A stretch of DNA of 6,689 nucleotides from JBDIAR01 sp039812545 (GCA_039812545.1 JBDIAR010000175.1:1-6689); one strand, 5' to 3'. Shown: positions 1 through 5,992, counted from the stretch's first letter. The notes: generated by a model not told the origin, from the letters alone. Program-made: numbers and translations.

Positions 1-79
1 TGATGCACCCCATGACGTTCTCCGCTCCTTCGTCGCTCCGATACCTCATGGGGGCCCCGCAATGATGCACCCCATGACG
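1..79. repeat. 17-bp direct repeat duplicating the cysD/cysN junction
   Basis: The 17 bases TGATGCACCCCATGACG occur at 1-17 and again, without a mismatch, at 63-79, a 62-bp offset. Both copies contain the overlapping stop/start TGATG and would encode the same peptide start, MHPMT. The second copy is the start of cysN; the first probably contains the cysD stop codon, although no cysD sequence is visible. The 45 bases between the copies (18-62) include TCATGGGG at 46-53. This is complementary to CCCCATGA inside both repeat copies (8-15 and 70-77), so either copy could pair with it. The repeat and complementarity are seen directly; the duplication or insertion history is inferred. Confidence 0.8.
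3..65 (+). CDS. Candidate 20-codon leader mini-ORF before cysN
   Basis: ATG at 3-5 overlaps a TGA at 1-3 that is plausibly the cysD stop. It opens a 20-residue frame, MHPMTFSAPSSLRYLMGAPQ, ending at TGA 63-65. That stop overlaps the first cysN ATG (62-64) and abuts the second (65-67). A ribosome finishing cysD could therefore initiate here, terminate at 63-65 and re-initiate on cysN. The first five residues are the same as those encoded at the cysN start, because the DNA is duplicated. The peptide has no recognisable domain. It may only be a by-product of the duplication and need not be made. Confidence 0.22.
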   Translation: MHPMTFSAPSSLRYLMGAPQ

Positions 80-1327
80 CTGTTGCGCCTGGCGACCGCC
101 GGATCGGTCGACGACGGCAAGTCCACCCTGGTCGGCCGGCTGCTGCACGACAGCAAGTCGGTGCTCGTCGACCAACTGGCCGCCGTCGAAAAGGTCAGTC
201 GCGAACGGGGGCTCGGCCGGGCCGACCTCGCGCTACTCACCGACGGCCTACGGGCCGAACGCGAACAGGGCATCACGATCGACGTGGCATACCGCTATTT
301 CGCCACCCCGCACCGGTCGTTCATCCTCGCCGACTGCCCCGGCCACGTGCAGTACACCCGCAACACCGTGACCGGGTCCAGCACGGCGGACGTCATCGTT
401 CTGCTCGTCGACGCCCGCAAGGGGGTGCTCGAACAGACCCGCCGGCATCTGGCCGTGGCCGCCCTGCTGCGGGTCGCGCACGTCGTGGTGGCGGTGAACA
501 AGATCGACCTCGTGGACTTCTCCGGCGAGGTGTTCGAGCAGGTCAGCGACCAGGTGTCGCGGCTGGCGCGCGAGCTCGGGGTCGTCGACGCCTGGACCAT
601 CCCGGTCAGCGCGCTGGAGGGCGACAACGTGGTGGAGCGGTCCACCCGCACCCCGTGGTACTCCGGCCCCAGCCTGCTCGAACTCCTGGAGACGCTCACC
701 CCGGCGGAGGACTCGCTGTCCGAGGCGTTCCGGATGCCGGTGCAGCTCGTCATCCGTCCGCAGGGTGCGGTGAGCGACCCGGCATTGCGGGAGTTCCGGG
801 GGTATGCCGGCCCGGTCAACTCGGGATCGGTGGCGGTGGGCGACGAGGTCGTGGCCCTGCCGAGTGGCCGGCGCAGTCGGGTGCGGACCATCAATCACGG
901 TGCGCAGCAACTGGATCGGGCCGAGGCCGGGCTGTCGATCACCGTCCAACTGGACGACGAGATCGACATCTCCCGGGGCGACCTGCTGGCCGCCGCCGAC
1001 GGCGCGCCGCGATGCGTCAAGGAGTTCGAGGCCGTCGTGTGCTGGCTCGGCGACGAACCGTTGCGACCCCGCGCCCGGCTGCTGCTCAAGCACGGTGCCC
1101 GCACGGTCCAAGCCGTTGTCGACACCATCGGTGGCCGGCTGGACCTGGACACGATGGGTTCCGTCCCGTCGGAATCGTTGGCGCTCAACGACATCGGCAG
1201 GTTGCGTCTGCGATTGGCGGCACCACTGCCGATCGAGGCGTATGCCGTGTCGCGCCGCGGCGGGGCGTTCCTGCTCATCGAACCGCAAAGCGGGGCGACG
1301 CTGGCCGCGGGGATGGCACAGGACTGA
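62..1327 (+). CDS. cysN: Sulfate adenylyltransferase subunit 1 (CysN, ATP sulfurylase GTPase subunit)
   Basis: CysN is the regulatory GTPase that, with catalytic CysD, makes adenosine 5'-phosphosulfate from ATP and sulfate, the first cytosolic step of sulfate assimilation. The 421-residue product shows all translation-factor-type GTPase motifs: P-loop GSVDDGKS at 14-21, GITIDVAYRYF at 70-80 (switch I), DCPGH at 91-95, NKID at 146-149 and SAL at 183-185. Two beta-barrel domains of the EF-Tu type follow from about residue 222. The ending, GAFLLIEPQSGATLAAGM, is typical of the family. There is no C-terminal APS kinase (CysC) fusion. Length is normal. The start is ambiguous: ATG 62, ATG 65 and ATG 74 are in frame, and family members often begin close to the residue-5 methionine (MTLLRLATAG). 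Only a weak G-run (50-54) precedes the start, so translational coupling to upstream cysD is likely. Confidence 0.96.
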   Translation: MMHPMTLLRLATAGSVDDGKSTLVGRLLHDSKSVLVDQLAAVEKVSRERGLGRADLALLTDGLRAEREQGITIDVAYRYFATPHRSFILADCPGHVQYTRNTVTGSSTADVIVLLVDARKGVLEQTRRHLAVAALLRVAHVVVAVNKIDLVDFSGEVFEQVSDQVSRLARELGVVDAWTIPVSALEGDNVVERSTRTPWYSGPSLLELLETLTPAEDSLSEAFRMPVQLVIRPQGAVSDPALREFRGYAGPVNSGSVAVGDEVVALPSGRRSRVRTINHGAQQLDRAEAGLSITVQLDDEIDISRGDLLAAADGAPRCVKEFEAVVCWLGDEPLRPRARLLLKHGARTVQAVVDTIGGRLDLDTMGSVPSESLALNDIGRLRLRLAAPLPIEAYAVSRRGGAFLLIEPQSGATLAAGMAQD

Positions 1328-1336
1328 TCGCGGGCT

Positions 1337-1355
1337 CCGATCCGGCCCGGATCGG
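1337..1355. terminator. Hairpin between convergent cysN and pfkB-type genes
   Basis: CCGATCCG (1337-1344) and CGGATCGG (1348-1355) are perfect inverted copies with a GCC loop, giving an 8-bp GC-rich stem. It lies 9 bases after the cysN stop and about 36 bases beyond the stop of the convergent kinase gene. This is a natural place for a terminator working in both directions. There is no U-tract on either side, which is common for actinobacterial terminators but weakens the call. Confidence 0.5.
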
Positions 1356-1357
1356 GT

Positions 1358-1409
1358 GAGTGGATCTGTCGAGTGGATCGGTCGAGTAGATCAATTGAGC
1401 GGGTCGATG
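1358..1409. repeat. Four degenerate 13-bp tandem repeats at a gene 3' end
   Basis: Four consecutive 13-bp units all begin GAG: 1358-1370 GAGTGGATCTGTC, 1371-1383 GAGTGGATCGGTC, 1384-1396 GAGTAGATCAATT and 1397-1409 GAGCGGGTCGATG. The first two differ at one base; the later units diverge progressively. The array starts just after the hairpin and runs over the stop codon (1391-1393, minus strand) into the last codons of the PfkB-family kinase. It looks like a small slippage-derived array; no function is evident. Confidence 0.6.
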
Positions 1410-2278
1410 GCCGTCAGCCAGTCCCGGGCACCGATCGAGGCGACCCGGGCGGTCGCCACGCGCACCGCCAGCCGGATCGCGTAGGCCAGGTCGGCCGGTC
1501 GGTGAACGAGGCCGGCCACCAGCGCGCCGTGGAAGGCGTCCCCCGCGCCGACGGTATCGCGCGCGACCACCTTGCCGGGCTGCACCGTCCCGACGCCGGC
1601 GGACTCGGCCGGCGCCCGCCACAGGACCGGTCCGGCGCCCTGGGTGAGGACGGCGGTCTGCGCCCCGGCCTGGAGCAGATGGTCGATGGCGTCGTGGGCG
1701 CTCAGCCCGAGGCCGGTTGCGTAGTCTGCCGAAGCGGCGGCCACGTCGATATCGGCCAACCAGTTCTCGACGTGGTCCTTGGGGCTTCCGGCATCGAGCA
1801 CGGTGCGGATCCGGCCGCCGCTGTCCCTGGCCAGGTCGAGGGCCTCCCGTGCGGCCCGCGGGTGGTGGCCGTCGAGCAACACCACCGAGGCCGCCAGGAC
1901 GACGGCCGCGCCTTGTGGACCCAGGGCATAGCGGGACTCGCGGGCACCCGGCGAGACGCAGGTCCTCTCCCCGTCCGCGCCGACCAGGACGCAGGAGACG
2001 GGGACCTGCCAGTCCGGGTCGTCGGCCGCGATATCGACGATGTCGACGTCGTGGGCGCTCAGCTCCGCGCGCACCAGGTCGGCGGCCGGGGTGTCCCCGA
2101 GAGCCGTGACCAGGGTCGCCGACCCGAGGAGTCGGGCCGCGGTGACCGCGGCGTTCGCCGCCGGACCACCCGCGACGAGCTCCTGGCTCGTCGAAACCTC
2201 CTTCAGTCCCCAGCGCGGTGTCGCCGGAAGCCGTTGGATGACATCGAGATCGACCAGCCCCACGCATACGGCGCTCAT
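1391..2278 (-). CDS. PfkB/ribokinase-family carbohydrate kinase, substrate unknown
   Basis: A cytosolic ATP-dependent kinase of the ribokinase/PfkB superfamily, which phosphorylates sugars, nucleosides or related alcohols. From the chosen start it has 295 residues, normal for the family. GGPAANAAV (37-45) matches the N-terminal signature region. DTVGAGDAF (241-249) is the C-terminal signature, with anion-hole GAGD and catalytic base Asp247. A central LDGHHPRAAREALDLAR segment and LDAGSPKDHVENWL resemble, from memory, the ketohexokinase/sulfofructose-kinase subgroup; this is not enough to name the substrate. A longer frame reaches ATG 2326, but ATG 2278 is preferred: it lies one base after the stop of the upstream kinase (TGAgATG) and has AGAGG (minus strand, 2292-2288) nine bases ahead. 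The second start would remove a basic, atypical 16-residue extension. The close spacing implies translational coupling and probably a shared pathway. The 3' end runs into 13-bp tandem repeats. Confidence 0.9.
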   Translation of the reverse strand: MSAVCVGLVDLDVIQRLPATPRWGLKEVSTSQELVAGGPAANAAVTAARLLGSATLVTALGDTPAADLVRAELSAHDVDIVDIAADDPDWQVPVSCVLVGADGERTCVSPGARESRYALGPQGAAVVLAASVVLLDGHHPRAAREALDLARDSGGRIRTVLDAGSPKDHVENWLADIDVAAASADYATGLGLSAHDAIDHLLQAGAQTAVLTQGAGPVLWRAPAESAGVGTVQPGKVVARDTVGAGDAFHGALVAGLVHRPADLAYAIRLAVRVATARVASIGARDWLTAIDPLN

Positions 2279-2279
2279 C

Positions 2280-3053
2280 TCAGGGCGCCTCTTCTCCCGG
2301 TGCCTGGTCGTCTGGTGCGGTGTCATCCCGTGCCGTGTCGTCTCCTGACCCGTCGTCGGGCGCCAGATCGTGCGTCGCCGGATCCTCGACCACCGGATCC
2401 TTCAGGGCGCGCTCCTCGTGCAAGACGATGACGTCGGCACGTTCCCGGGTCGACTCCACGAGCCGGGCGTTGATCCCGTCACTGCCGCGGGTCGCCCTGG
2501 CATACGCCTCGCGTCGGGACCGGCCGAAGCGGACGTGGCGCCGGACCAGCCAGCGGACCCGGCGCTGTTCGGGCACGTCGAGGTACCAGATCTCGTCGCA
2601 GAGCTCGGCGACTTCGCCCCACGGATCCTCTTCGACCAGAAGGTAATTGCCCTCGGTGATGACGAGCCGATGCAGCGGCTCCACGGGAATCGCACCGGCG
2701 ATGGCGTCTTCGACCGCGCGTCGGAACTCCGGCGCCCAGACCACCTCTGGGCCGTCCGCGCGGATGCGTCGCAGCAGCGCGACATAGCCGACGCCGTCGA
2801 AGGTGTCGATCGCCCCCTTGCTCGCCACGTCACCGCGGGCGGAGAGCACCGAATGGGCCAGGTGGAAGCCGTCCATCCCGACCGTCACGCTGTCGGCGAC
2901 GGCCTTGGCCACCGCCTGCGTCAGCGTCGACTTGCCGCAGCCCGGTGCCCCGGCGATTCCGATGATGACCCGTCGTCCCTCGGCGGACGCCAGGAGCTCT
3001 TGGGCCCGAACGACCGCCTGCTGAACCGTCAACGGAGCCGACAACCTCGCCAT
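2280..3053 (-). CDS. P-loop nucleoside/nucleotide-type kinase (uridine kinase/phosphoribulokinase superfamily) with acidic tail
   Basis: A 257-residue predicted cytosolic kinase. Walker A GAPGCGKST is at 35-43, MDGFHL at 60-65, KGAIDTFD at 79-86, PEFRR at 108-112 and EGNYLL at 134-139. A basic RRHVRFGRSRREA segment sits near 171-183, followed by NARLVESTRERADVIV. This order matches the family annotated as nucleoside/nucleotide kinase, related to pantothenate kinase and to YggC/FrcK-type proteins; the substrate cannot be read from sequence. The catalytic core ends near residue 212. The last ~45 residues are an Asp/Glu/Pro/Ala-rich, probably disordered tail with repeats of the type DDTARDDTAPDDQAP, unusual for the family. 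The ATG start at 3053 has no clear ribosome-binding site but lies 8 bases after a TATAGT -10 box, so a leaderless mRNA is likely. It is the first gene of a two-gene unit with the downstream PfkB-family kinase. Confidence 0.85.
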   Translation of the reverse strand: MARLSAPLTVQQAVVRAQELLASAEGRRVIIGIAGAPGCGKSTLTQAVAKAVADSVTVGMDGFHLAHSVLSARGDVASKGAIDTFDGVGYVALLRRIRADGPEVVWAPEFRRAVEDAIAGAIPVEPLHRLVITEGNYLLVEEDPWGEVAELCDEIWYLDVPEQRRVRWLVRRHVRFGRSRREAYARATRGSDGINARLVESTRERADVIVLHEERALKDPVVEDPATHDLAPDDGSGDDTARDDTAPDDQAPGEEAP

Positions 3054-3067
3054 GAACGTGAACTATA
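3038..3067. promoter_or_regulatory. Overlapping divergent promoter core
   Basis: The palindrome CTATAG (3063-3068) sits between the minus-strand P-loop kinase and the plus-strand DUF1015 gene. On the minus strand it gives TATAGT (3067-3062), a good -10 box. Initiation 9 bases later would be at the A of the kinase ATG, which predicts a leaderless transcript; no good -35 is seen. On the plus strand AACTAT (3061-3066) is a weaker -10, with CCGACA (3038-3043; 4 of 6 to TTGACA) at a 17-bp spacing. The two -10 boxes overlap, so polymerase could occupy only one direction at a time. The boxes are visible; promoter activity is inferred. Confidence 0.5.
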
Positions 3068-3104
3068 GGAGTTCGGCGATCCGGTGGCGTGGCAGGATCG
3101 AGCC

Positions 3105-4394
3105 GTGCCCCGCTTCGAAGCCTTTCGCGCCGTGCGCTACGCCCTGACCGACCCCGCCGTCGAGCTGGCCGATGTGGTCGCCCCGCCGTACGACGTTCAG
3201 TCGGCGGAGCAGACCAGGGAACTCGCGAACCGGAGCCCGCACAACATCGTCCACCTCGACGTACCAACGGTGCTCAGCCCCGAGCATACGGTGGACGGCC
3301 CGGGGGGGAGCCAGTTCGTCGACCCGTCGGCCGATCCGTATGCCGGTGCCGCGCTGACCTTGCGCCGCTGGCTCTCGGAGGGGGTCCTGGTTCCCGATCC
3401 CGAACCCAGCCTGACGATTTACCGCACGCGGTTCACGGACTCCACCGGGATCGATCGCGAACTGGTCGGTGTGCTCGGGGCGTTGGAGGTCGTCGACGAG
3501 GGCGCCGGCGGAGTGCTGCCGCACGAGCGGACCACGCCGAAGGCCTCAACCGACCGACTGGACCTGACCCGCGCCACCGGCTCGAACTTGTCCCCGGTCT
3601 GGGGTCTGGCCCTCGCCCGCGGCCTGACCGACGCGCTGCGCGAACCCGGCGAACCGATGGGCCGGGTCGTGGACGGCGCGGGCGATTCCCAGGTGGAACA
3701 CGTCGTCGAGCGAGTCAGTGACCCGGCACGGATCGCCTTGATCCGTAAGGCGATCGAAGCCGACGACGTGCTGATCGCCGACGGTCATCATCGGTACGGC
3801 GTGGCTCGGATCTACCGCGACGAGGTGCGCACCGGTGGAGTCGAGGCTCTGACGGCTTCGGCGGACGTCACCCTGGCATACATCGGTGAGTTGGTCGCCG
3901 ATCAACTCAGCATCGCGGCGATCCACCGGCTCTACACCGGGATCGGGTACGACGCGCTGCGGGAGGCACTCTCGGCGTTCTTCGAGATCTCCGCCGCCCC
4001 GGCACCCAGCCCGGCCCTGCTGGCGCACATGGACACGCGTGGGGCCGTGGTGCTGCTCGGTCCCGGCACGGCGGAGTGGCTGGATCCGAAACCGGGGGCC
4101 TTTGAGGGGATCCGGGCGCTGGACGGCGCCTGGCTGGAGCACGCTCTGGCCGGTGTACCCGCGACCGTGTCGTACCAGCACGGCCTGCCGGAGGTGCTCG
4201 CCGCCGTCGACAGCGGCGCCGCCGAGGCGGCCGTCCTCATCCGGCCGGTCGGCATCGCGGAGATCGAACGCACCGCTCGTGAGGGCCTGCTCATGCCGCC
4301 GAAGTCGACCTTCTTCACGCCGAAACTGTTGACCGGCTTGGTCATTCGCGACCTACACATTCGCGACCTACACATTCGCGACCTACAGGACTGA
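3105..4394 (+). CDS. DUF1015 family protein, function unknown
   Basis: A 429-residue protein of the widespread uncharacterised DUF1015 family (COG4198). Hallmarks in order: N-terminal PRFEAFRAVRY, DVVAPPYDV (23-31), RSPHNIVHLDVP (43-54), PHERTTPKA (139-147), NLSPVWG (161-167), IADGHHRYGVARIYRDE (224-240) and PPKSTFFTPKLLTGLVIRDL near the end. No signal peptide or membrane segment is seen. GTG 3105 is preferred because family members usually start MPRF and AGGA (3094-3097) lies 7 bases ahead; GTG 3084 would add seven residues and has AGGAG 12 bases ahead. The C-terminus is odd: 15-bp tandem repeats add IRDLH units after the usual family end, finishing HIRDLHIRDLQD. Only four bases separate it from cobQ, so the two are probably co-transcribed. 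The ADGHHR motif resembles those of the ParB/sulfiredoxin-like fold, but any catalytic role is speculation. Confidence 0.88.
   Translation: MPRFEAFRAVRYALTDPAVELADVVAPPYDVQSAEQTRELANRSPHNIVHLDVPTVLSPEHTVDGPGGSQFVDPSADPYAGAALTLRRWLSEGVLVPDPEPSLTIYRTRFTDSTGIDRELVGVLGALEVVDEGAGGVLPHERTTPKASTDRLDLTRATGSNLSPVWGLALARGLTDALREPGEPMGRVVDGAGDSQVEHVVERVSDPARIALIRKAIEADDVLIADGHHRYGVARIYRDEVRTGGVEALTASADVTLAYIGELVADQLSIAAIHRLYTGIGYDALREALSAFFEISAAPAPSPALLAHMDTRGAVVLLGPGTAEWLDPKPGAFEGIRALDGAWLEHALAGVPATVSYQHGLPEVLAAVDSGAAEAAVLIRPVGIAEIERTAREGLLMPPKSTFFTPKLLTGLVIRDLHIRDLHIRDLQD
4343..4387 (+). repeat. Three perfect 15-bp tandem repeats at the DUF1015 3' end
   Basis: CATTCGCGACCTACA is repeated three times without a mismatch at 4343-4357, 4358-4372 and 4373-4387. 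The unit is a multiple of three, so copy-number change keeps frame and adds or removes five residues (IRDLH) per unit. The array ends at the AGGA (4387-4390) that serves as the likely ribosome-binding site of cobQ, followed by the DUF1015 stop. Confidence 0.95.
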
Positions 4395-4398
4395 CGAG

Positions 4399-5892
4399 GT
4401 GACCGCCTCGGGGTCGGCGTGCGGACTGCTCGTCGCCGGCACATCGTCGGACGCCGGCAAGTCCCTGATCGCCGCGGGTCTGTGTCGGGTGTTGGCGCGG
4501 AAGGGGATTCGCGTCGCACCGTTCAAGGCGCAGAACATGTCGAACAACTCGATGGTGTGCGCCGACGGTTCGGAGATCGGTCGGGCCCAGTACCTGCAGG
4601 CGCTCGCAGCCCGGGTCGCCCCCGAGTCGGCGATGAATCCCGTTCTCCTCAAACCCGGTACGGACCGGCGCGCCCATGTCGTCGTCCGGGGTCGGCCGGC
4701 CGGGACACTGGAGGCGGGTGAGTACGCCACCGGGCGGACGGCCCTGGCGCGGGCCGCCTTTGCGGCATACGAGGAGCTGGCGGCGCGCTTCGACGTCGTG
4801 ATCTGCGAGGGCGCGGGTTCGCCGGCCGAGATCAATCTGCGGGCGGGGGACTACGTCAATCTCGGGCTGGCGCGGCGGTTCGGTATGCCGGTGGTCGTCG
4901 TCGCCGACATCGACCGCGGGGGGATGCTTGCGGCCTGTTACGGGACGTGGGCGTTGCTGGGGGACGAGGACCGGGCGTTGTTGCGCGCGTTCGTGGTGAA
5001 CAAGTTCCGCGGTGACGTCGAGGTCCTGCGGCCCGGGTTGGACGAGATCACCCGGCGCACCGGTGTGCCGTTCCTCGGGGTGCTGCCGTGGCTGGAGGGT
5101 GCCTGGATCGACGGGGAGGACGCCCTGGAGGTGGATCGGTGGCGCGGCGCGCGCCCGGGCGGGGCCGCGGAGGGGCACCTCACCGTCGCGGTCGTGCGCT
5201 TCCCGAGGATTTCCAACGCCACCGACGTCGAGGCGCTGGCCGCCGAACCCGGGGTCGACGTCCGGGTGACGACCGACCCCCGGGAGTGTGCGAGCGCCGA
5301 CCTGCTCGTCCTGCCGGGGACGCGGTCCACGCTGGACGACCTGTCCTGGCTGCGCGCCCGCGGACTGGCCGACGTGGTGCGGGCCCGCGCCGCGGCGGGC
5401 CGGCCGGTACTCGGCATCTGCGGCGGATACCAGATGCTCGCCCGACACATCGAGGACGACGTCGAGTCCGGCGGTGGTTCCAGCGGCGGGGGTTACAGCA
5501 GCGGGGCAGGGCTGGGCCTGCTTCCCGTCCGGGTGGTCTTCCGGGCCGAGAAGACCCTGGCGCGACCCAGCGGGACCTGGGGCGGGCACGTGGTCACCGG
5601 GTACGAGATCCATCACGGCGTGGTGCTCGACGACCCCGCTCCGGGTGCGACGAGCGGCGTCGAGGAGTTCCTCGACGGCCGGCGGGTCGGCCAGGTGTGG
5701 GGCACGATCTGGCACGGCACCCTCGAATGTGACGCCTTCCGGCGGGCCTGGCTGTCCGAGATCGCGCGCGCGGCGGGGTCGCACTGGCGGCCGGACCCGA
5801 GCGCACCGGCATACGGAGAGCGGCGCGAGGCGATGCTGGACCGGGTCGCCGACGCCATCGAAACCCACGTGAACCCGCTCGGCTTGTGGTGA
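4399..5892 (+). CDS. cobQ: Cobyric acid synthase (glutamine-hydrolysing)
   Basis: CobQ (CbiP) amidates carboxylates b, d, e and g of adenosylcobyrinic a,c-diamide, using glutamine and ATP, to give adenosylcobyric acid in cobalamin synthesis. The 497-residue protein has an N-terminal dethiobiotin-synthetase-like domain with GTSSDAGKS (14-22), APFKAQNMSNNS (40-51) and CEGAGSPAEINLR (136-148). The C-terminal class I glutaminase-like domain has nucleophile Cys341 in GICGGYQML, GYEIHHG (401-407) and His439 in TIWHGTLE. The N-terminal domain rules out the small GatD-type 'CobQ2'. Starting GTG 4399 is supported by AGGA at 4387-4390, eight bases ahead, inside the end of the DUF1015 gene. An oddity follows the nucleophile: the usual DPxGVE stretch is shortened to DDVE and followed by a Gly/Ser-rich loop (357-371). 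No other cobalamin genes lie in the window. Confidence 0.96.
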   Translation: MTASGSACGLLVAGTSSDAGKSLIAAGLCRVLARKGIRVAPFKAQNMSNNSMVCADGSEIGRAQYLQALAARVAPESAMNPVLLKPGTDRRAHVVVRGRPAGTLEAGEYATGRTALARAAFAAYEELAARFDVVICEGAGSPAEINLRAGDYVNLGLARRFGMPVVVVADIDRGGMLAACYGTWALLGDEDRALLRAFVVNKFRGDVEVLRPGLDEITRRTGVPFLGVLPWLEGAWIDGEDALEVDRWRGARPGGAAEGHLTVAVVRFPRISNATDVEALAAEPGVDVRVTTDPRECASADLLVLPGTRSTLDDLSWLRARGLADVVRARAAAGRPVLGICGGYQMLARHIEDDVESGGGSSGGGYSSGAGLGLLPVRVVFRAEKTLARPSGTWGGHVVTGYEIHHGVVLDDPAPGATSGVEEFLDGRRVGQVWGTIWHGTLECDAFRRAWLSEIARAAGSHWRPDPSAPAYGERREAMLDRVADAIETHVNPLGLW

Positions 5893-5902
5893 GGCCGACT
5901 GG

Positions 5903-5915
5903 TCGATGTTATCGA
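5903..5915. promoter_or_regulatory. Small palindrome and GTTATCG repeat downstream of cobQ
   Basis: TCGAT-GTT-ATCGA (5903-5915) is a perfect 5-bp inverted repeat with a 3-bp centre. GTTATCG occurs at 5908-5914 and again at 5919-5925, spaced 11 bp (about one helical turn). The palindrome overlaps TGTTAT (5907-5912), a weak -10-like hexamer 17 bp after TTGTGG (5884-5889). This is the only operator/promoter-like structure seen ahead of the exported-protein gene; its match to consensus is poor. Confidence 0.25.
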
Positions 5916-5966
5916 CTCGTTATCGCCCGCGACGGGGTTCGGCTGTATTACCCTCGCCCCTGGCGA

Positions 5967-5992
5967 CCCCAGTGGGCTCGCGCCCAGCGGGG
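5967..5992 (+). promoter_or_regulatory. Hairpin overlapping a Shine-Dalgarno-like G-rich stretch
   Basis: CCCC (5967-5970) pairs with GGGG (5989-5992), and TGGGC (5973-5977) with GCCCA (5982-5986), around a TCGC loop, with a two-position mismatch between the two stems. It could be the cobQ terminator, although no U-tract follows. The 3' arm is also part of GGGGAGGG (5989-5996), a strong Shine-Dalgarno-like sequence upstream of the last gene, so pairing could hide that site. Confidence 0.4.

Noticed and set aside
248..1288. A 346-codon open frame on the minus strand opposite cysN
   Set aside because: It is antisense to a gene with all CysN motifs; its product is Arg/Gly/His-rich with no recognisable domain. 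Long antisense frames are expected at this GC content.
2279..2326. An upstream start at ATG 2326 for the PfkB-family kinase
   Set aside because: Its AGGAG is about 15 bases away, and it adds a basic 16-residue extension overlapping the upstream gene. ATG 2278 has better spacing and a TGAgATG junction.
3302..3308. Run of seven G in the DUF1015 gene as a phase-variation site
   Set aside because: The frame is intact and a seven-G run is not remarkable at this GC content. Nothing else suggests phase variation.
4342..5868. A 508-codon open frame on the minus strand opposite cobQ
   Set aside because: It lies opposite an intact CobQ and has an Arg/Pro-rich low-complexity translation, so it is a shadow frame.
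5908..5925. The GTTATCG pair as DnaA boxes or an origin
   Set aside because: The TTATCGACT and TTATCGCCC sequences deviate from TTATCCACA, there are only two, and no AT-rich segment or dnaA/dnaN context is present.
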